A program made the translations under genes and the position numbers. A DNA stretch of 28,385 bases, taken from the NCBI GenBank assembly GCA_001642005.1, contig LWCA01000416.1:1-28385 (forward strand). The letters run 5' to 3'. Numbering within the stretch: the stretch's first letter is position 1; every line of letters begins with the position of its first letter. Under the pieces are notes generated by a model that was given only the letters and a program-made list of their open reading frames with translations, was not told the origin of the DNA and ran no database searches. This DNA is from Intoshia linei (taxonomy: Eukaryota; Orthonectida; Rhopaluridae). Of the stretch, positions 1 to 10,247 are shown one piece after another.

Positions 1-554
1 ACAACAACTACTAAAAGTAATACAACTTTGTTATTATCATTTTGATATTTATTACAATCTTTTGCAATTTTGGTAAAATTCGCCTGAAATATGTTAATAA
101 AGTGAAGATTCCGTTAATTATTGATACATAATTGGTATTTTTAAGTATTTATTAAATTGGTACTGAATATATATTGTGACATTAAAAATGACAAAATAGG
201 TTTTTATAATTTTATTTTTACAGGAATTTATGCTATTTATGACAATTTTTAGGATTGACTGTTTTTACTATATTTTTAATATTAGTTAATTTTAAATTAA
301 ATTTTAATATTTAGTACAACTCACCTATAAATTAAAAAAAAACGACCAAGAAAATAGATATAAAACATCAACCATAATATTTTTGTAATTAATTATTTAT
401 GTTCATATTAATATTGTAATTTTTGAAGCTATTTAAAAATGGGTTTAGTTGAGAGACTATTATATTTATCTAAATTTAAAGAAATTATTATTAGTTTCTT
501 ATAATTACAAGTTATAAATTATAATACACTTTTAGTTTATTTTGTAATTTTTAG
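1..554. other. Left flank: repeat copy and probable intron of the NRF-6-like gene
   Basis: Bases 1-310 are the 3' half of the dispersed repeat also seen near 3900-4010, 8340-8520 and 13375-13600. Shared phrases are acaactttgtta, tggtaaaattcg, aaagtgaagattc and gctatttatgacaattt. From 310 to 554 the DNA is AT-rich and ends in a pyrimidine-rich TTTTTAG acceptor used by the exon at 555. An ATG at 440 opens a short frame, but no phase-compatible donor joins it to 555, so I do not call it an exon. Confidence 0.6.
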
Positions 555-2721
555 AAGTATAGTTGGAGTCATAATATTAATTCAATTATTGGCCACAATG
601 GTTGATATAATTATGATTTTACTAATGAAACCAAAAAAACCTGAAAAATTAGAAAACAATGAACAATACAACCAAATGTTGGCTACATATGAAAGTAATA
701 GAAGTCAAATAAAAAAAAGTATTTGTAAAAGGGTTTTTTAAAAAATATTTACCTAAAATACTTTATAAAAACTTTTTTCTTTATTAACAAATTAAGTTTA
801 AGTCGTTTACAAAAAATTTAATTAAAACATTAAGGCTTAATATTAAATTTTAATTAATAATATAATTAAATTATTTAAAAGGTAAAAGAAGTAAATTTTT
901 GCTAGCATTTTCTCTCGTCAATAACTTGCAAAGATTATTTACAATTAAAAGTGACAAGGATAAGGGTTTCTTTGAATGCCTTTCAGGTTTGAAAGCTATA
1001 TCGATTTTATGGATAATGTATTCTCATTCTTACAGCTACGGAGTTAAATTCTTTGGTACATAAAAATAAATTTAACTATACAAAATTTAGGTAACGTTTT
1101 GGCTCTCAATGATGATAGAGTTTTAAAATACATTGGCAGTTTCATATTCTCTTCTTATCTAGCAGTAGACAGTTTTTTATTATTTTCGTGATTTTTCAAA
1201 TTAAAACATTGATAATTACTAAATTTAGTGGATTTTTGGTGGGATATGGATTATTAAATAAGCTATACGAAAAAAAATCAATTTTTCGAATAAACTGGTT
1301 TCTTTATGTAATATTACGTTTAGTTAGGTTTGCTATTACTCAAGTTTTAAAAGTTAATTTTAATTAGACTTTTACCTTTATATTATGGTACGTTGTGTTT
1401 ATACTTATACGTTGTTCCTTATTTTACAAATGGAATTTTGGTGGACCATAATAGACAGATTGATGAATTTTGTTCAGGTTCAGTATGGAAAATGTTTGCT
1501 CTATTTCAAAACATTTCTGATCCGGCTACAATGGTAATATATGTTCATTAATGTGTATGAGGGATTGTCTCTCCTTCCGTGGATTCTAGTGTATTAAACT
1601 TTAAAAACTTTAAACTTTATTTCGCAAACGAATTTAGTTATTATCACATGGGTTGTAATTATTATCAAATTGATAGTAATATGGTATAGAATACAAAACA
1701 TCCCAAACATCATTGTTTTTGTATATATTATAATTTAGTGTTCTGGGTGGTTATGGTATGTTCACGCTGATATTCATTTGTACTTGGTGGCTCCAATATT
1801 CTTAATCGCGTGGTTCTGGTTTGATTTTAAAGGTGTTCGTATATAACTATCTAGGAATAAAAAATTTGGAGCTTCATTTATTTTGATCACTATAATTGTA
1901 GAAATAATGTGCATTCTAACATATTCAATAGGTGATGATCTAGCAATTCCCATAGTTTATGATATTCAACGTAGTATGGAAATGTATGAAATATATACAC
2001 ATTTTCTTAAATAATTTTAGATTGAAAATGATGAATCTAATTTATTTCCCCACGTGGACTCATTTCCATTCATACTTAACCGGTATTGTCGTTAGCTTTA
2101 TTTTCATAATGTGCCAAAGAAACGAAATGAATTTTAGACTGTCCAAGGTAAAATGAAATAATTTTTTTAACTATTAATTGTAAATTAAATTTTATCTATT
2201 TTAGATTAAAATTATAATAGTGTGGGCAGTTTGTTTAACAATAATGGCAGTTATTATTATTACTCCAACTAATTTAACTAGACAACCAAAAAATATATAT
2301 GAACGGTCTATTTATAATTCGTTTGTACCTCTAACATGGTCAATTTGCACAGGCTGGGTTTTATTTGCTTGTATTAGCGGATATGGAGGTAATATACATT
2401 AAAAGTTTATTTAATTTTATAAATAGGTTTCATTAACGATTTTTTGTCTCATAATGGATTTACGGTTCTGGGAAGAATAACTTATGCTACATATTTGATT
2501 CATCCAATAATTTACATATCAACTGGTTTTAACATGAAAAATGTATACAACTATGAATTCTTATCACATGTATGTTACCAATACAATCCAATATTTATAA
2601 ACCATTTTAGAATTATATTGTTATGGGGCAAATGTTGGTATCAATGACCCTAGCATGTTTATACACTGCATTATTTGATTCTCCAATTATGAACCTACAG
2701 AAACTTATTTTTAGAAAATGA
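555..2721 (+). CDS. NRF-6-like acyltransferase-3 family membrane protein (5' partial)
   Basis: Eleven exons read in one phase-consistent frame: 555-724, 882-1055, 1091-1187, 1229-1327, 1368-1533, 1739-1832, 1872-1983, 2021-2147, 2205-2388, 2427-2569, 2611-2721 (TGA). The product is about 456 residues, mostly hydrophobic, with roughly ten membrane segments. Landmarks of insect nose-resistant-to-fluoxetine proteins are visible: a first segment from SIVGVIIL, the block CLSGLKAISILWIMYSHSY with the His conserved in acyltransferase-3 proteins, SYLAVDSFLLF, RLVRLLPLYYG, CSGWLWYVHADIHLY, LGRITYATYLIHP and a basic C-terminus. The family is thought to transfer acyl groups or handle lipids in membranes; the substrate is unknown. 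The cysteine-rich N-terminal NRF domain and start codon are missing, since the first visible exon begins inside a codon and DNA upstream is repeat. Most introns are 35-57 nt; those at 725-881 and 1534-1738 are longer. The acceptor at 1871 (GAG) is the weakest splice choice. Confidence 0.88.
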
Positions 2722-2807
2722 TTGTAGAATTAATTAAAATATTTATATAGTAAACAGTATTAGTTACGTTCCAATTTAGAAAATTACATTTACATAAACA
2801 TAACAAA

Positions 2808-5732
2808 ATGGAAAATTGCAAAGTTAATTTAACCAATTTTGAGGTAATTTTATTCTCTAAAATTTTAAATACATAATACAATTTTTGTCAAAGTTTATCA
2901 AAACTCGCCGTTATAGGGTGTCGCGAGATATTTTTAATTTTTCTAAAAATTTTATCATTTTATTAATTGGAAATTAATGTAAATATTAAAAAAAATAAAA
3001 CTGGTAAAAATTCATGTATAACTTGTAAACTATAAAACAACTTATGTTTATCCTAACTTATATAATATGCTACGCGATTTTTGTTTGTGTGTGTGTTACG
3101 CTTTATTTAAATAATTACCCGTCTTAAAATTTTATAAAGTCCACATTTCAATTGCAGTTTTTTCAGGGACATATAATAAGATAAATTTCAACATCCTAAA
3201 CTCACATCTTACGAGTCAAAAACCCCAGTTGTCCCTCTTTTTGAAAATCAAACGAGTTGGAGAATTTAAAAAGATATATAAGCTGATGCGGACTTTAAAA
3301 TCATGAACATTATCATAATATTTAAATTGAAAAAAATTATATCTTTAGGGCTAAAACCACCAATTCCCTTTTTTTTTTTGAAAACAGCCCTATAATTTCA
3401 AAATATTTACAGGTGGTACAGTTGTATGCTGTTAAGACACATAAAAAATTTCAATCCGAATAAGTGACGACTTCACGGTCAAAAAAGCATTTTAGTATTT
3501 TTATATTTATTTTCTGAAATATTTTATTGAAACAAAAAATGTGACATAATTAACGGTCAGAAAATTAAAAAAAAGAGATTATTCTGATAGAGCTTATTCC
3601 AGTTTATATAAATACAAAAGTTCAACTTGAAAAATCTACGCATTCCCAATGAAAAATAATTTTTAAAATATTATCAACCAATATTTTTAAAATATTTCAA
3701 TTAAAATAAAAATGTAAATATTGATCCTATAATTTCAAAAAAAATGTACAGTGAACGTCTACACATTTCCAATAAAGAATTATGGTTGAAAATCTATCTA
3801 ATTCATTCCTTCGGAATTTTTTTCATTGCTAACGCAATTTTAAAATTCTCATTTTCAAAACATTTTGAATAAAACTTAAATAGAAACTAAACAACGAAAC
3901 TAAAACAACTTTGTTAGTATCATTTTTATATTTATTACAATCCTTTGTAAATTTGGTAAAATTCTACTAAAATATGTTTATAAAGTGAAGATTCGGTCTT
4001 CATGGTAAAAACACCTTTTATAATCAAAATAAGTCTTAGACGTGAATACAGTATTATATACCAAATTCATATTTTAGTAACAATGTAGTAACCTACCTCA
4101 ATACAACTAACATACTTACTTATACTATTGTAATAGCTATTACTACAAAAGCAACATCTTACCTTTATCAAATACTGATCTACTCTGTTGTGAATCACAA
4201 CTGCACCGTAATTTTAGTCTTAATTTCCAACTTGGTAATTCCAAACATAAAAATTATCAAAATAGATAAACAAATTTTTAAATTTTTTTTAACCATATTT
4301 TCAAGGTTTTTAGGGGATTTTTTACCATATTTTGAAGGGGGTTTTTAAAGAAATTTTTTAACCAAATTTTAAAGAGGGTTTTTTTGAGAATTTTTTTACC
4401 ATATTTCGAAGAGATAACCGTTGGAAATTATATTGGTTATCGAAATTTTAGGTATATTAGGAAATTTTCCAACATTACCTATCAATATTTTAAAAAATAG
4501 GCCCGGGCCATATGGCCCTAAACCCCTCTCCACGGCTGCCATTAAGACCAATAATAAAATAATTTAATTTGTTAATAAATAGATCTTCAATCAACTTTAT
4601 CAAAATTTAATTTTAATATTGGAGGTTTCATTGTATTTTTTTATCAAAACAAAAAGTGGGTTTTGGAAGAAAACTAAATTAATCTAAAAACTTATTTTTA
4701 AATTTTAGAAATGTTAATTGACAATTTATAATATATTAAAATTTTTAAGCAGCAGTCGAAAAAAAAGTTACCAACTCATCTAGCTCAAAAACAAAATCCT
4801 TGGGCACGTTTATCTCAAAAAGAAACATTGCAAAGTATACGACGTAAGCACGATTATTATGATACTCAATCTCCAAATGACAGAATTGATTTTATGCTCA
4901 AATCGCAATACGATCAACATCGCCACTTTTTAAAAAACAACAATGAAATTTTATTTCAAAAAGAAACGTTGAATATGAATCATAGGTACACTACACTTTA
5001 ACCCTTTCACACGTTTGAGAATCACTGGTGGCATTCAGTAAATATAATTGTAAAAATTTATTTATGCTTTTAAACCTTGGTGTTTTTTAATCTATAATAA
5101 TTTTTTTAAATATTAGAAAATTTTAGATGGCATAAATAAAATAGAATTGTCGACATATGGTGAGAACCACAAAATGATTTAAACTGTGAAAGGGTTAAAA
5201 CAAAACACTACTCGTTAGAATAAAAATCATAAATAACAACTATGAAAAATAATTTTAATAACATTTACCCCATTTGTAAATGGGGTCTCATTTTTCCAAA
5301 ATAATTATTTAAAAAAAGTACATTTTTTATTCAAATTTAAACCGTCCAGTTCAGATTCTTGGAATGCTATTACGCACCAAAGTAAAAAAAATGTAGGCCC
5401 TTTTTTTGTTTTTGGGAGACTCGAGTATGGTAGATTGGGCTGTTCCAAATACTGAAACAATTTAGATTAAAATGAAATATGACAAATATTAATACTAATA
5501 ATTACGAATTTTGATGAAACAAAAATGCAGAATTATAATAATTAGATTATGGGTTAGTTTTGATGAGACTGGACATAATTGTCTCTATACTATAAATTTG
5601 AATAGAAGAACATTGAAAAACATGATCCACACAATCGAACCAGAAAAACCGAAATTGGGTCACCCACTAGTAAATGTAATGGGAGATCATCAACATAGAA
5701 ATATCAACAGCATCAAAAACAGAATAGGTTGA
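2808..5732 (+). CDS. CFAP276: Cilia- and flagella-associated protein 276 (C1orf194) homologue
   Basis: Three exons: 2808-2843 (MENCKVNLTNFE), 4750-4985 and 5546-5732 (TGA); 5531 is an equally in-frame acceptor for the last exon. The middle exon matches vertebrate CFAP276 closely: THLAQKQNPWARL, then LQSIRRKHDYYD, then a DRIDFMLKSQYDQH stretch and NNEILFQKETL. The last exon carries an IHTIEPEKP stretch where the human protein has IHSIQ. Length is about 152 residues against roughly 169 in human. CFAP276 is a microtubule inner protein lining the lumen of axonemal doublets, so expression is expected in sperm or ciliated sensory neurons. The start lies 86 bp after the NRF-6-like stop on the same strand. 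The PTPPITF-like segment of the vertebrate protein is not visible, so an exon may be missed or the 3' part has diverged. AATAAA occurs at 5803-5808. Confidence 0.82.
3050..4010. repeat. Dispersed AT-rich repeat, copy in CFAP276 intron 1
   Basis: It begins with cctaacttatataatatgc followed by tacgcgatttttgt and a GT microsatellite. It continues through gggacatataataagataaa, catcttacgagtcaaaaa and aaaatcaaacgagttggag, and ends near ggtaaaattctac and aaagtgaagattcgg. The same order of phrases recurs at 12840-13560 and, truncated, at 28022-28385 and 1-310. No coding capacity is seen. Class is unknown; it may be a non-autonomous element with satellite-like internal structure. Confidence 0.7.
4270..4420. 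repeat. Short tandem array in CFAP276 intron 1
   Basis: Three to four imperfect units built on taaccatatttt-caagg-tttttaggggattttt, with a period near 45-50 bp. Units differ by substitutions and small indels, so the array is old. Confidence 0.6.
5002..5194. mobile_element. 193-bp MITE with TTAA target duplication (piggyBac-like ends)
   Basis: TTAA at 4998-5001 and 5195-5198 flank an element with a perfect 10-bp terminal inverted repeat, CCCTTTCACA at 5002-5011 and TGTGAAAGGG at 5185-5194. TTAA duplication and CCCTTT-type ends are typical of piggyBac-superfamily non-autonomous elements. It lies 12 bp after the donor of CFAP276 exon 2. There is no transposase. Confidence 0.85.
5268..5287. repeat. 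Small palindrome accccattt/aaatggggt
   Basis: A 9-bp perfect inverted repeat with a 2-nt spacer in CFAP276 intron 2. It is one of the few GC-containing stems nearby. No function is inferred. Confidence 0.5.
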
Positions 5733-5914
5733 AATAGTACATATAAAATATATTTCAAATTTTAGAAAGTCATCATAATCAACAAACACGATGTGGTTAT
5801 GGAATAAAATTATAATAAAATATATAAAAAATGAAATAAACAAATATATTTACTATTGAATATACAGACGTTTTAAAGTTCTAAATAAAAAAATAAAAAT
5901 AAAAATGAAAATAT

Positions 5915-7143
5915 TTACATATATTTTGGATTCATTTCGAAAATTTTTTCAATATAACCTAAAAAACAATAAAAAATAAAAATGAAACAAAAAATAGAAA
6001 TACCGTCATATTTGCAAAATTTACGATGTAATGCAAAGCAAATTATTTGAATGATTCGTTCTTGATAAAATTTAAAATTGGACACATCAACCAATTCATC
6101 ATGAAATTTTAAATCATAAAATTGGGCATATTCAAATAATTTATCTGTATAAATAGTGATGGTGTTTTGTTGGATATACAAAATTTTGACAATGATTGAA
6201 TAAATAGATTCTTTCACAAAATTAGAACAACACACGAGTTTTGAGAATGTGTCATGGTTTGGGTTTATCGGTAATTTCGTTTTGTTAATTGATTTTTTAT
6301 TTTTGAATGAAATAAACAACTTTGCTAGTCTAAGCATATTTTGGTGATTTAATGAAAAATCAATCAGATTGGCCATGTTTGAATTTAACATTTTTAAAGT
6401 GTAATTCTTATCAATTTTGCATACAATGATTTGCAAGTCGAAATTCAACCTGTGAGAATCTAAAACGTCTTGAATACACACAAGACTTAAATTTTCGTTG
6501 AGCCAGGTTAATAAACATGTCATTACGGGATATTCGACATTTAAATTCTATATTGTATAAATGTATTTACATCTAGATTCTAGATTACCAGATTAGATAT
6601 CAAATGATTCACAACAATACAAGTCATAATAGTTGACATTTTTGGTAAGTTTTCAATTAGATGGATTGTACTCTGCTCAAATAAATAATTATCGCAAAAT
6701 GAATCTAAAACAGATGAATCTCTGGCTGGATTAATCTAATTTATTTTTAATTCAATCTGAAATTATCAGTACCAACATGTAAATGCCAATATAATCCAAC
6801 ATTAAACAATTTTTGCAGTATATACTTATGGATAATAACCATTTTGCAAATGTTTTGTTTTTATTGGTATAAATTGAATAGAACAAGATAAAGCTATCAA
6901 TTTCTTTAAAACCTTCATTTTCAAATGCGGACATTATCATTTGTATATATTCCACAGTACTTAACTAAAATAAAAATTAAATTTCCAAAAATATTTTTTA
7001 TAATTTACATCGTTTGTTTCAAGAAATTTGACAACTTTAACATCTTTTAATCTTTTTAGATCCAAGTTTTCGCATATTGTAATATCTGTAACCTTATTCA
7101 ACACTAAAGCCAACGATTTCATATAATTTATGTTTATATCCAT
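5915..7143 (-). CDS. Unrecognised helical protein, five exons, complete
   Basis: Exons in transcript order: 7009-7143 (ATG at 7143), 6773-6964, 6589-6735, 6004-6547, 5915-5958 (TAA). All junctions are GT-AG and phase-consistent; introns are 44, 37, 41 and 45 nt. The product is 353 residues, starting MDININYMKSLALVLNK and ending IFEMNPKYM. It is rich in Leu, Ile, Asn and Lys, with repeated amphipathic helices resembling an armadillo or HEAT-type solenoid (VMTCLLTWLNENL, LLRTF-like helices absent, ESIYSIIVKILYI). It has no signal peptide, zinc motif or catalytic signature. The last intron (5959-6003) is 45 nt and carries no in-frame stop, so retention would add 15 residues. I do not recognise the family; a rapidly evolving scaffold protein is a guess. 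It converges on CFAP276, 182 bp away. Confidence 0.7.
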
Positions 7144-7429
7144 TTTTTCATCAAAATATTAAATTTAAACCAAGTTTATTTTATTTTGTAAATTAACTTT
7201 TATTAAAATGTATGCTTATTATCATTTTTTAGGCAGACCCGAATGTACCGTACTAAGACCCCTGTTCGGGGAGAGTGGCGAATATTTTTATAAATAGGGG
7301 CATCATTTTTGCACATTAAACATTTAAAAGAATATTTCTTCTTCAATTTGATAACCACTCTTGTGTATTTAGATATGTGTACTTCGAGTTAAATCGACCA
7401 AACGCAATTAATTAATAATGAACAGTCGA

Positions 7430-8530
7430 AAAATTTAAAAAACCCAATTTCAAATACAGTTTTTCCCAGAGTGTGTTTTTATCTATTTTTCAGTTTCAGA
7501 ATTTGAGTCCTTCAGGGTCAAAAACCCAATGTTCCTTTTTGTTTAAAAAAAATCAACCCAAAAATTTAATAAAACATACATTCTGGTACGCATAATAAAA
7601 TCATTAACAATATCATTAATCTCAGCCTCTGAAACGAATACATTCATGGTTAAAACCCAAATTACCATTTGTTTTAAAAATGAAGCATGTCCTCAAATTT
7701 TAAAAAACATAAATTCTGTGATAGTTTTTAAAATCATGAACATTATTATAAATGGCAATCTCATAAAGATCATTTTCTTGATCAAAACCACAGATTACTC
7801 TTTGTTTTTTTAAAATGAAAACAGCCCTAGAATTTAAAAAAAATTACGGATGGTACAGTTGTATCCTGTTAACATACACAAAAAATTTCAATCTGAATAA
7901 GAGACGCCTTCATGGTCAAAAAAGTACTTAATATTCATTTCTTTTATTTCGAAACTATTTTATTAAAACAAAAAATTTGAAATAATTAACGATGCTACAA
8001 TTAAAAAAAATAATTATTCTGAAACAGTTTATTCCAGTTAATATAAATACAAAATTTCAACCCCAGAAATCTACGCATTCCCGGTCACAAAAATTTTTTA
8101 ATATACTATCAATCAATTTTTTCAAATGTTGGATTAAAATTAAAAATTAAAATGTAAATAATCATCCTACAATTTCAAAAAAAATGTGCATTGAAAATCT
8201 ACACATTTTCAATACATAAAAATGGGTGTAAATCTATATAATTGATTTCTTCGGGTTTTTTTCATTGCCACGAAATTTGTTATGCAATTTTTGATTCTCA
8301 AATACTTATTTTCAAAAATTTTGTCTAAATCTAGAACGAATTCAAAAGTACAACTTTGTTATCATTTTGACATTTTTTATTCATCGAAAGCCGATATTGA
8401 ATATAAACTATCGTTTATTTACAATTTTATTTTTTCTGGAATTTAAGCTATTTATGACAATTCTGAAAATTGTACTGTTTTGACTTTATTTTTAAGATTA
8501 TACACTCATTATCTCTAATAAATTAAATAA
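7430..8530. repeat. Dispersed periodic repeat, intergenic copy
   Basis: At least three consecutive subunits of roughly 110-120 bp share the phrases ttcatggtcaaaa, accaaattaccctttttt, aaaacataaattctg and ttttaaaatcatgaacatta. They are followed by the same 3' section seen at 12590-13600, with ggtacagttgta, cacaaaaaatttcaatc and ttcatggtcaaaaaag. The tail (8340-8520) matches bases 1-310. Confidence 0.65.
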
Positions 8531-8607
8531 ATGATATCACAAAATTGTTTTTAAAAGTCTTTACACAAATGCTAACAAAATAAAATTAAATGGGAATAAT
8601 TTAAATA

Positions 8608-8769
8608 GGGCTACCATATTATAGTAGTACTAGCAATTTTAGTTTATTTGGTGTTAAATTTAAAGACAAAACTACTTATCTATGATCATTGATCATGAAT
8701 AAAAATTTTTGGCTTAAAATTTGTTAGAAATAAACTAAAATTGATAGTATTACTATATTATGGTAGCAC
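8608..8769. mobile_element. 162-bp TA-flanked MITE with long inverted repeats
   Basis: Flanked by TA at 8606-8607 and 8770-8771. The arms at about 8608-8650 and 8728-8769 are imperfect inverted repeats over 40 bp or more (left GGGCTACCATATTATAGTAG, right complement GTGCTACCATAATATAGTAA). The centre has TGATCATTGATCA. TA duplication and size fit a Tc1/mariner-type non-autonomous element. Its core is homologous to the element at 9090-9252. Confidence 0.8.
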
Positions 8770-9089
8770 TACTTTAAATTAAAACGTAATGTGAAAGTCA
8801 AATTTAGAAACCACTCGTTTAGAGAATAATAATAGTGAATGTAGCATTTTTAAGCAAAGTTTTATTATTGAATTTATTTTTTTGGTACAATTAAAAAAGT
8901 TCGCCTCGGTAGAGCTAGAATACTGTTTGACGAAGTACATAACAGTCAAGCTAGTATTTTATGAAAGTTATACGTTTTTCTAGTAAATGTAATACATACA
9001 TTTAATTTAATTTGTTCTAAATAGACATTCTGATTAAAATGATTAAAAAAATTTACGGAAAACTGATTAAAACTGTTAATTATATATTA

Positions 9090-9252
9090 CAGTGATATCT
9101 CAATAAAGTCACGTTCGATTAGTAAAATTTTGCTTATTTAGAAACAATTTAATTTTGTTTTGCAATCATAGATATCTCATTTTGGCTTTACATTTAACTC
9201 CAAATAAACTAAAATTAAAGTAATCGAACGTGACTATATCGAGATATCACTG
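9090..9252. mobile_element. 163-bp pogo/Tigger-like MITE
   Basis: Terminal inverted repeats of 32 bp, at 9090-9121 (starting CAGTGATATCTCAATAAAGT) and 9221-9252 (complement starting CAGTGATATCTCGATATAGT), differ at two positions. Weaker similarity continues inward for another 20 bp. The left flank is TA and the right is AA, a probable decayed TA duplication. CAGTG...CGA ends are typical of pogo/Tigger-type elements. There is no coding capacity. Confidence 0.82.
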
Positions 9253-9344
9253 AATTAATTTTTAGCATTGTACTTTTTTTCATTTTCAAATTTCAATTGA
9301 TTAATTTTAATTCATGTTATAAATAGCAAAAAAATTGTTGTAAT

Positions 9345-9407
9345 AGTGAAGTTACAGTAACAGTTCCAACTGTGAACTCCAACTGGAACTGTTACTGTAA
9401 CTTCACT
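9345..9407. repeat. Perfect 24-bp inverted repeat with 15-nt loop
   Basis: The arm at 9345-9368 (AGTGAAGTTACAGTAACAGT then TCCA) is the exact reverse complement of 9384-9407. The loop is 9369-9383. It is much more GC-balanced than its surroundings. It may be a recently formed foldback or an internally deleted element. It is short for a pre-miRNA, though a small RNA hairpin is not excluded. Confidence 0.8.
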
Positions 9408-10247
9408 TTAATATTAATAAACTTAGTTGAGCACGTGTATTTTATCGATAAATTATAATGTCAGATTCAGACATTAAATCTACAAGATTCCTTCAGATTT
9501 AATCACCTATCTTTCATTGATTACCATTACAAAAATGTAAATAAATTTCGTCAATATATTTGACGAATATAATTAAAAGCAAAATATGTTAAACGTTTAT
9601 ATAATTATATTGCTAATCATGTTTTTCAAACTAATTTCATTTCCGCAATGTAGAATATTTTGAAATCATTAATAATAATTAAAATTTCATAAATTCTGTA
9701 TTACAGTTGTTAGTATTAACATTCACAATAAAAGATATGCTTCAAAAAGTGCATTCTCGCATACTAATTTGCTATGGAATTTATTGGGATTTATCACTCA
9801 CGCTTACCATTAAAAGTACAAAGTTTATCCAGTCAACCATTAATTAATCATATATCTGATAAATTCATGAGTCTATTCTAAATATAAATTGAGTTTGGAA
9901 TTTGAATAGTGGGAAGGTGTATTACGGACGTATACTTGGAGTTCTTTATGAATAATACATTGTTCTCATTTGCATTACATTAAGATACACATAGTCTTTT
10001 TAATCTGTTTGTATTTTTAGTTGTTATACTAATATTCAATTAAGTATGCATTTACCAACTAAGACGCAAAGTTGATTTTGGCATACTAAATTGCAATGAA
10101 ACTAATTGTTACACAAAAGATAAGTTGGAAATAAATATTGTTCCACTTTTATAATCTGATCTAGTAAAATATTAATTTTAGGTAAATATAATTAAACTGT
10201 GTTTAAAATTTTTTAGATTAAATTTAATAAATTAGACTATAGTATTC

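Larger units (their letters stand above)
2844..4749 (+). other. First intron of CFAP276, filled with repeats
   Basis: The donor is GAG|GTAATT and the acceptor TTTTTAAG|CAG, phase 0. The intron holds a long copy of the dispersed repeat (about 3050-4010), a tandem array of imperfect units near 4270-4420 (accatatttt...gggttttt, period roughly 45-50 bp), and a small GC-rich patch at 4500-4545 (gcccgggccatatggccc) that contrasts with its surroundings and looks like a transposon remnant. I see no coding exon in it. Confidence 0.7.
7144..10247. other. Intergenic region between divergent genes, repeat-rich
   Basis: This separates the start of the minus-strand gene (7143) from the hillarin start (10248). 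It holds a periodic repeat copy (about 7430-8530), two related MITEs (8608-8769, 9090-9252) and a perfect hairpin (9345-9407). From 9410 to 10200 the DNA is unique-looking and AT-rich and should contain the hillarin promoter. A TTTTTTAG acceptor just before 10217 suggests a spliced 5' leader. I see no coding exon. Confidence 0.6.

Noticed and set aside
5350-5470. Possible extra CFAP276 exon around the open stretch before 5466
   Set aside because: No PTPP-like conserved segment and no donor-acceptor pair that keeps phase with both neighbours.
7240-7290. tRNA or structured RNA suggested by the relatively GC-rich ccctgttcgggg patch
   Set aside because: There is a short stem only, no cloverleaf and no A/B box pair at the right spacing.
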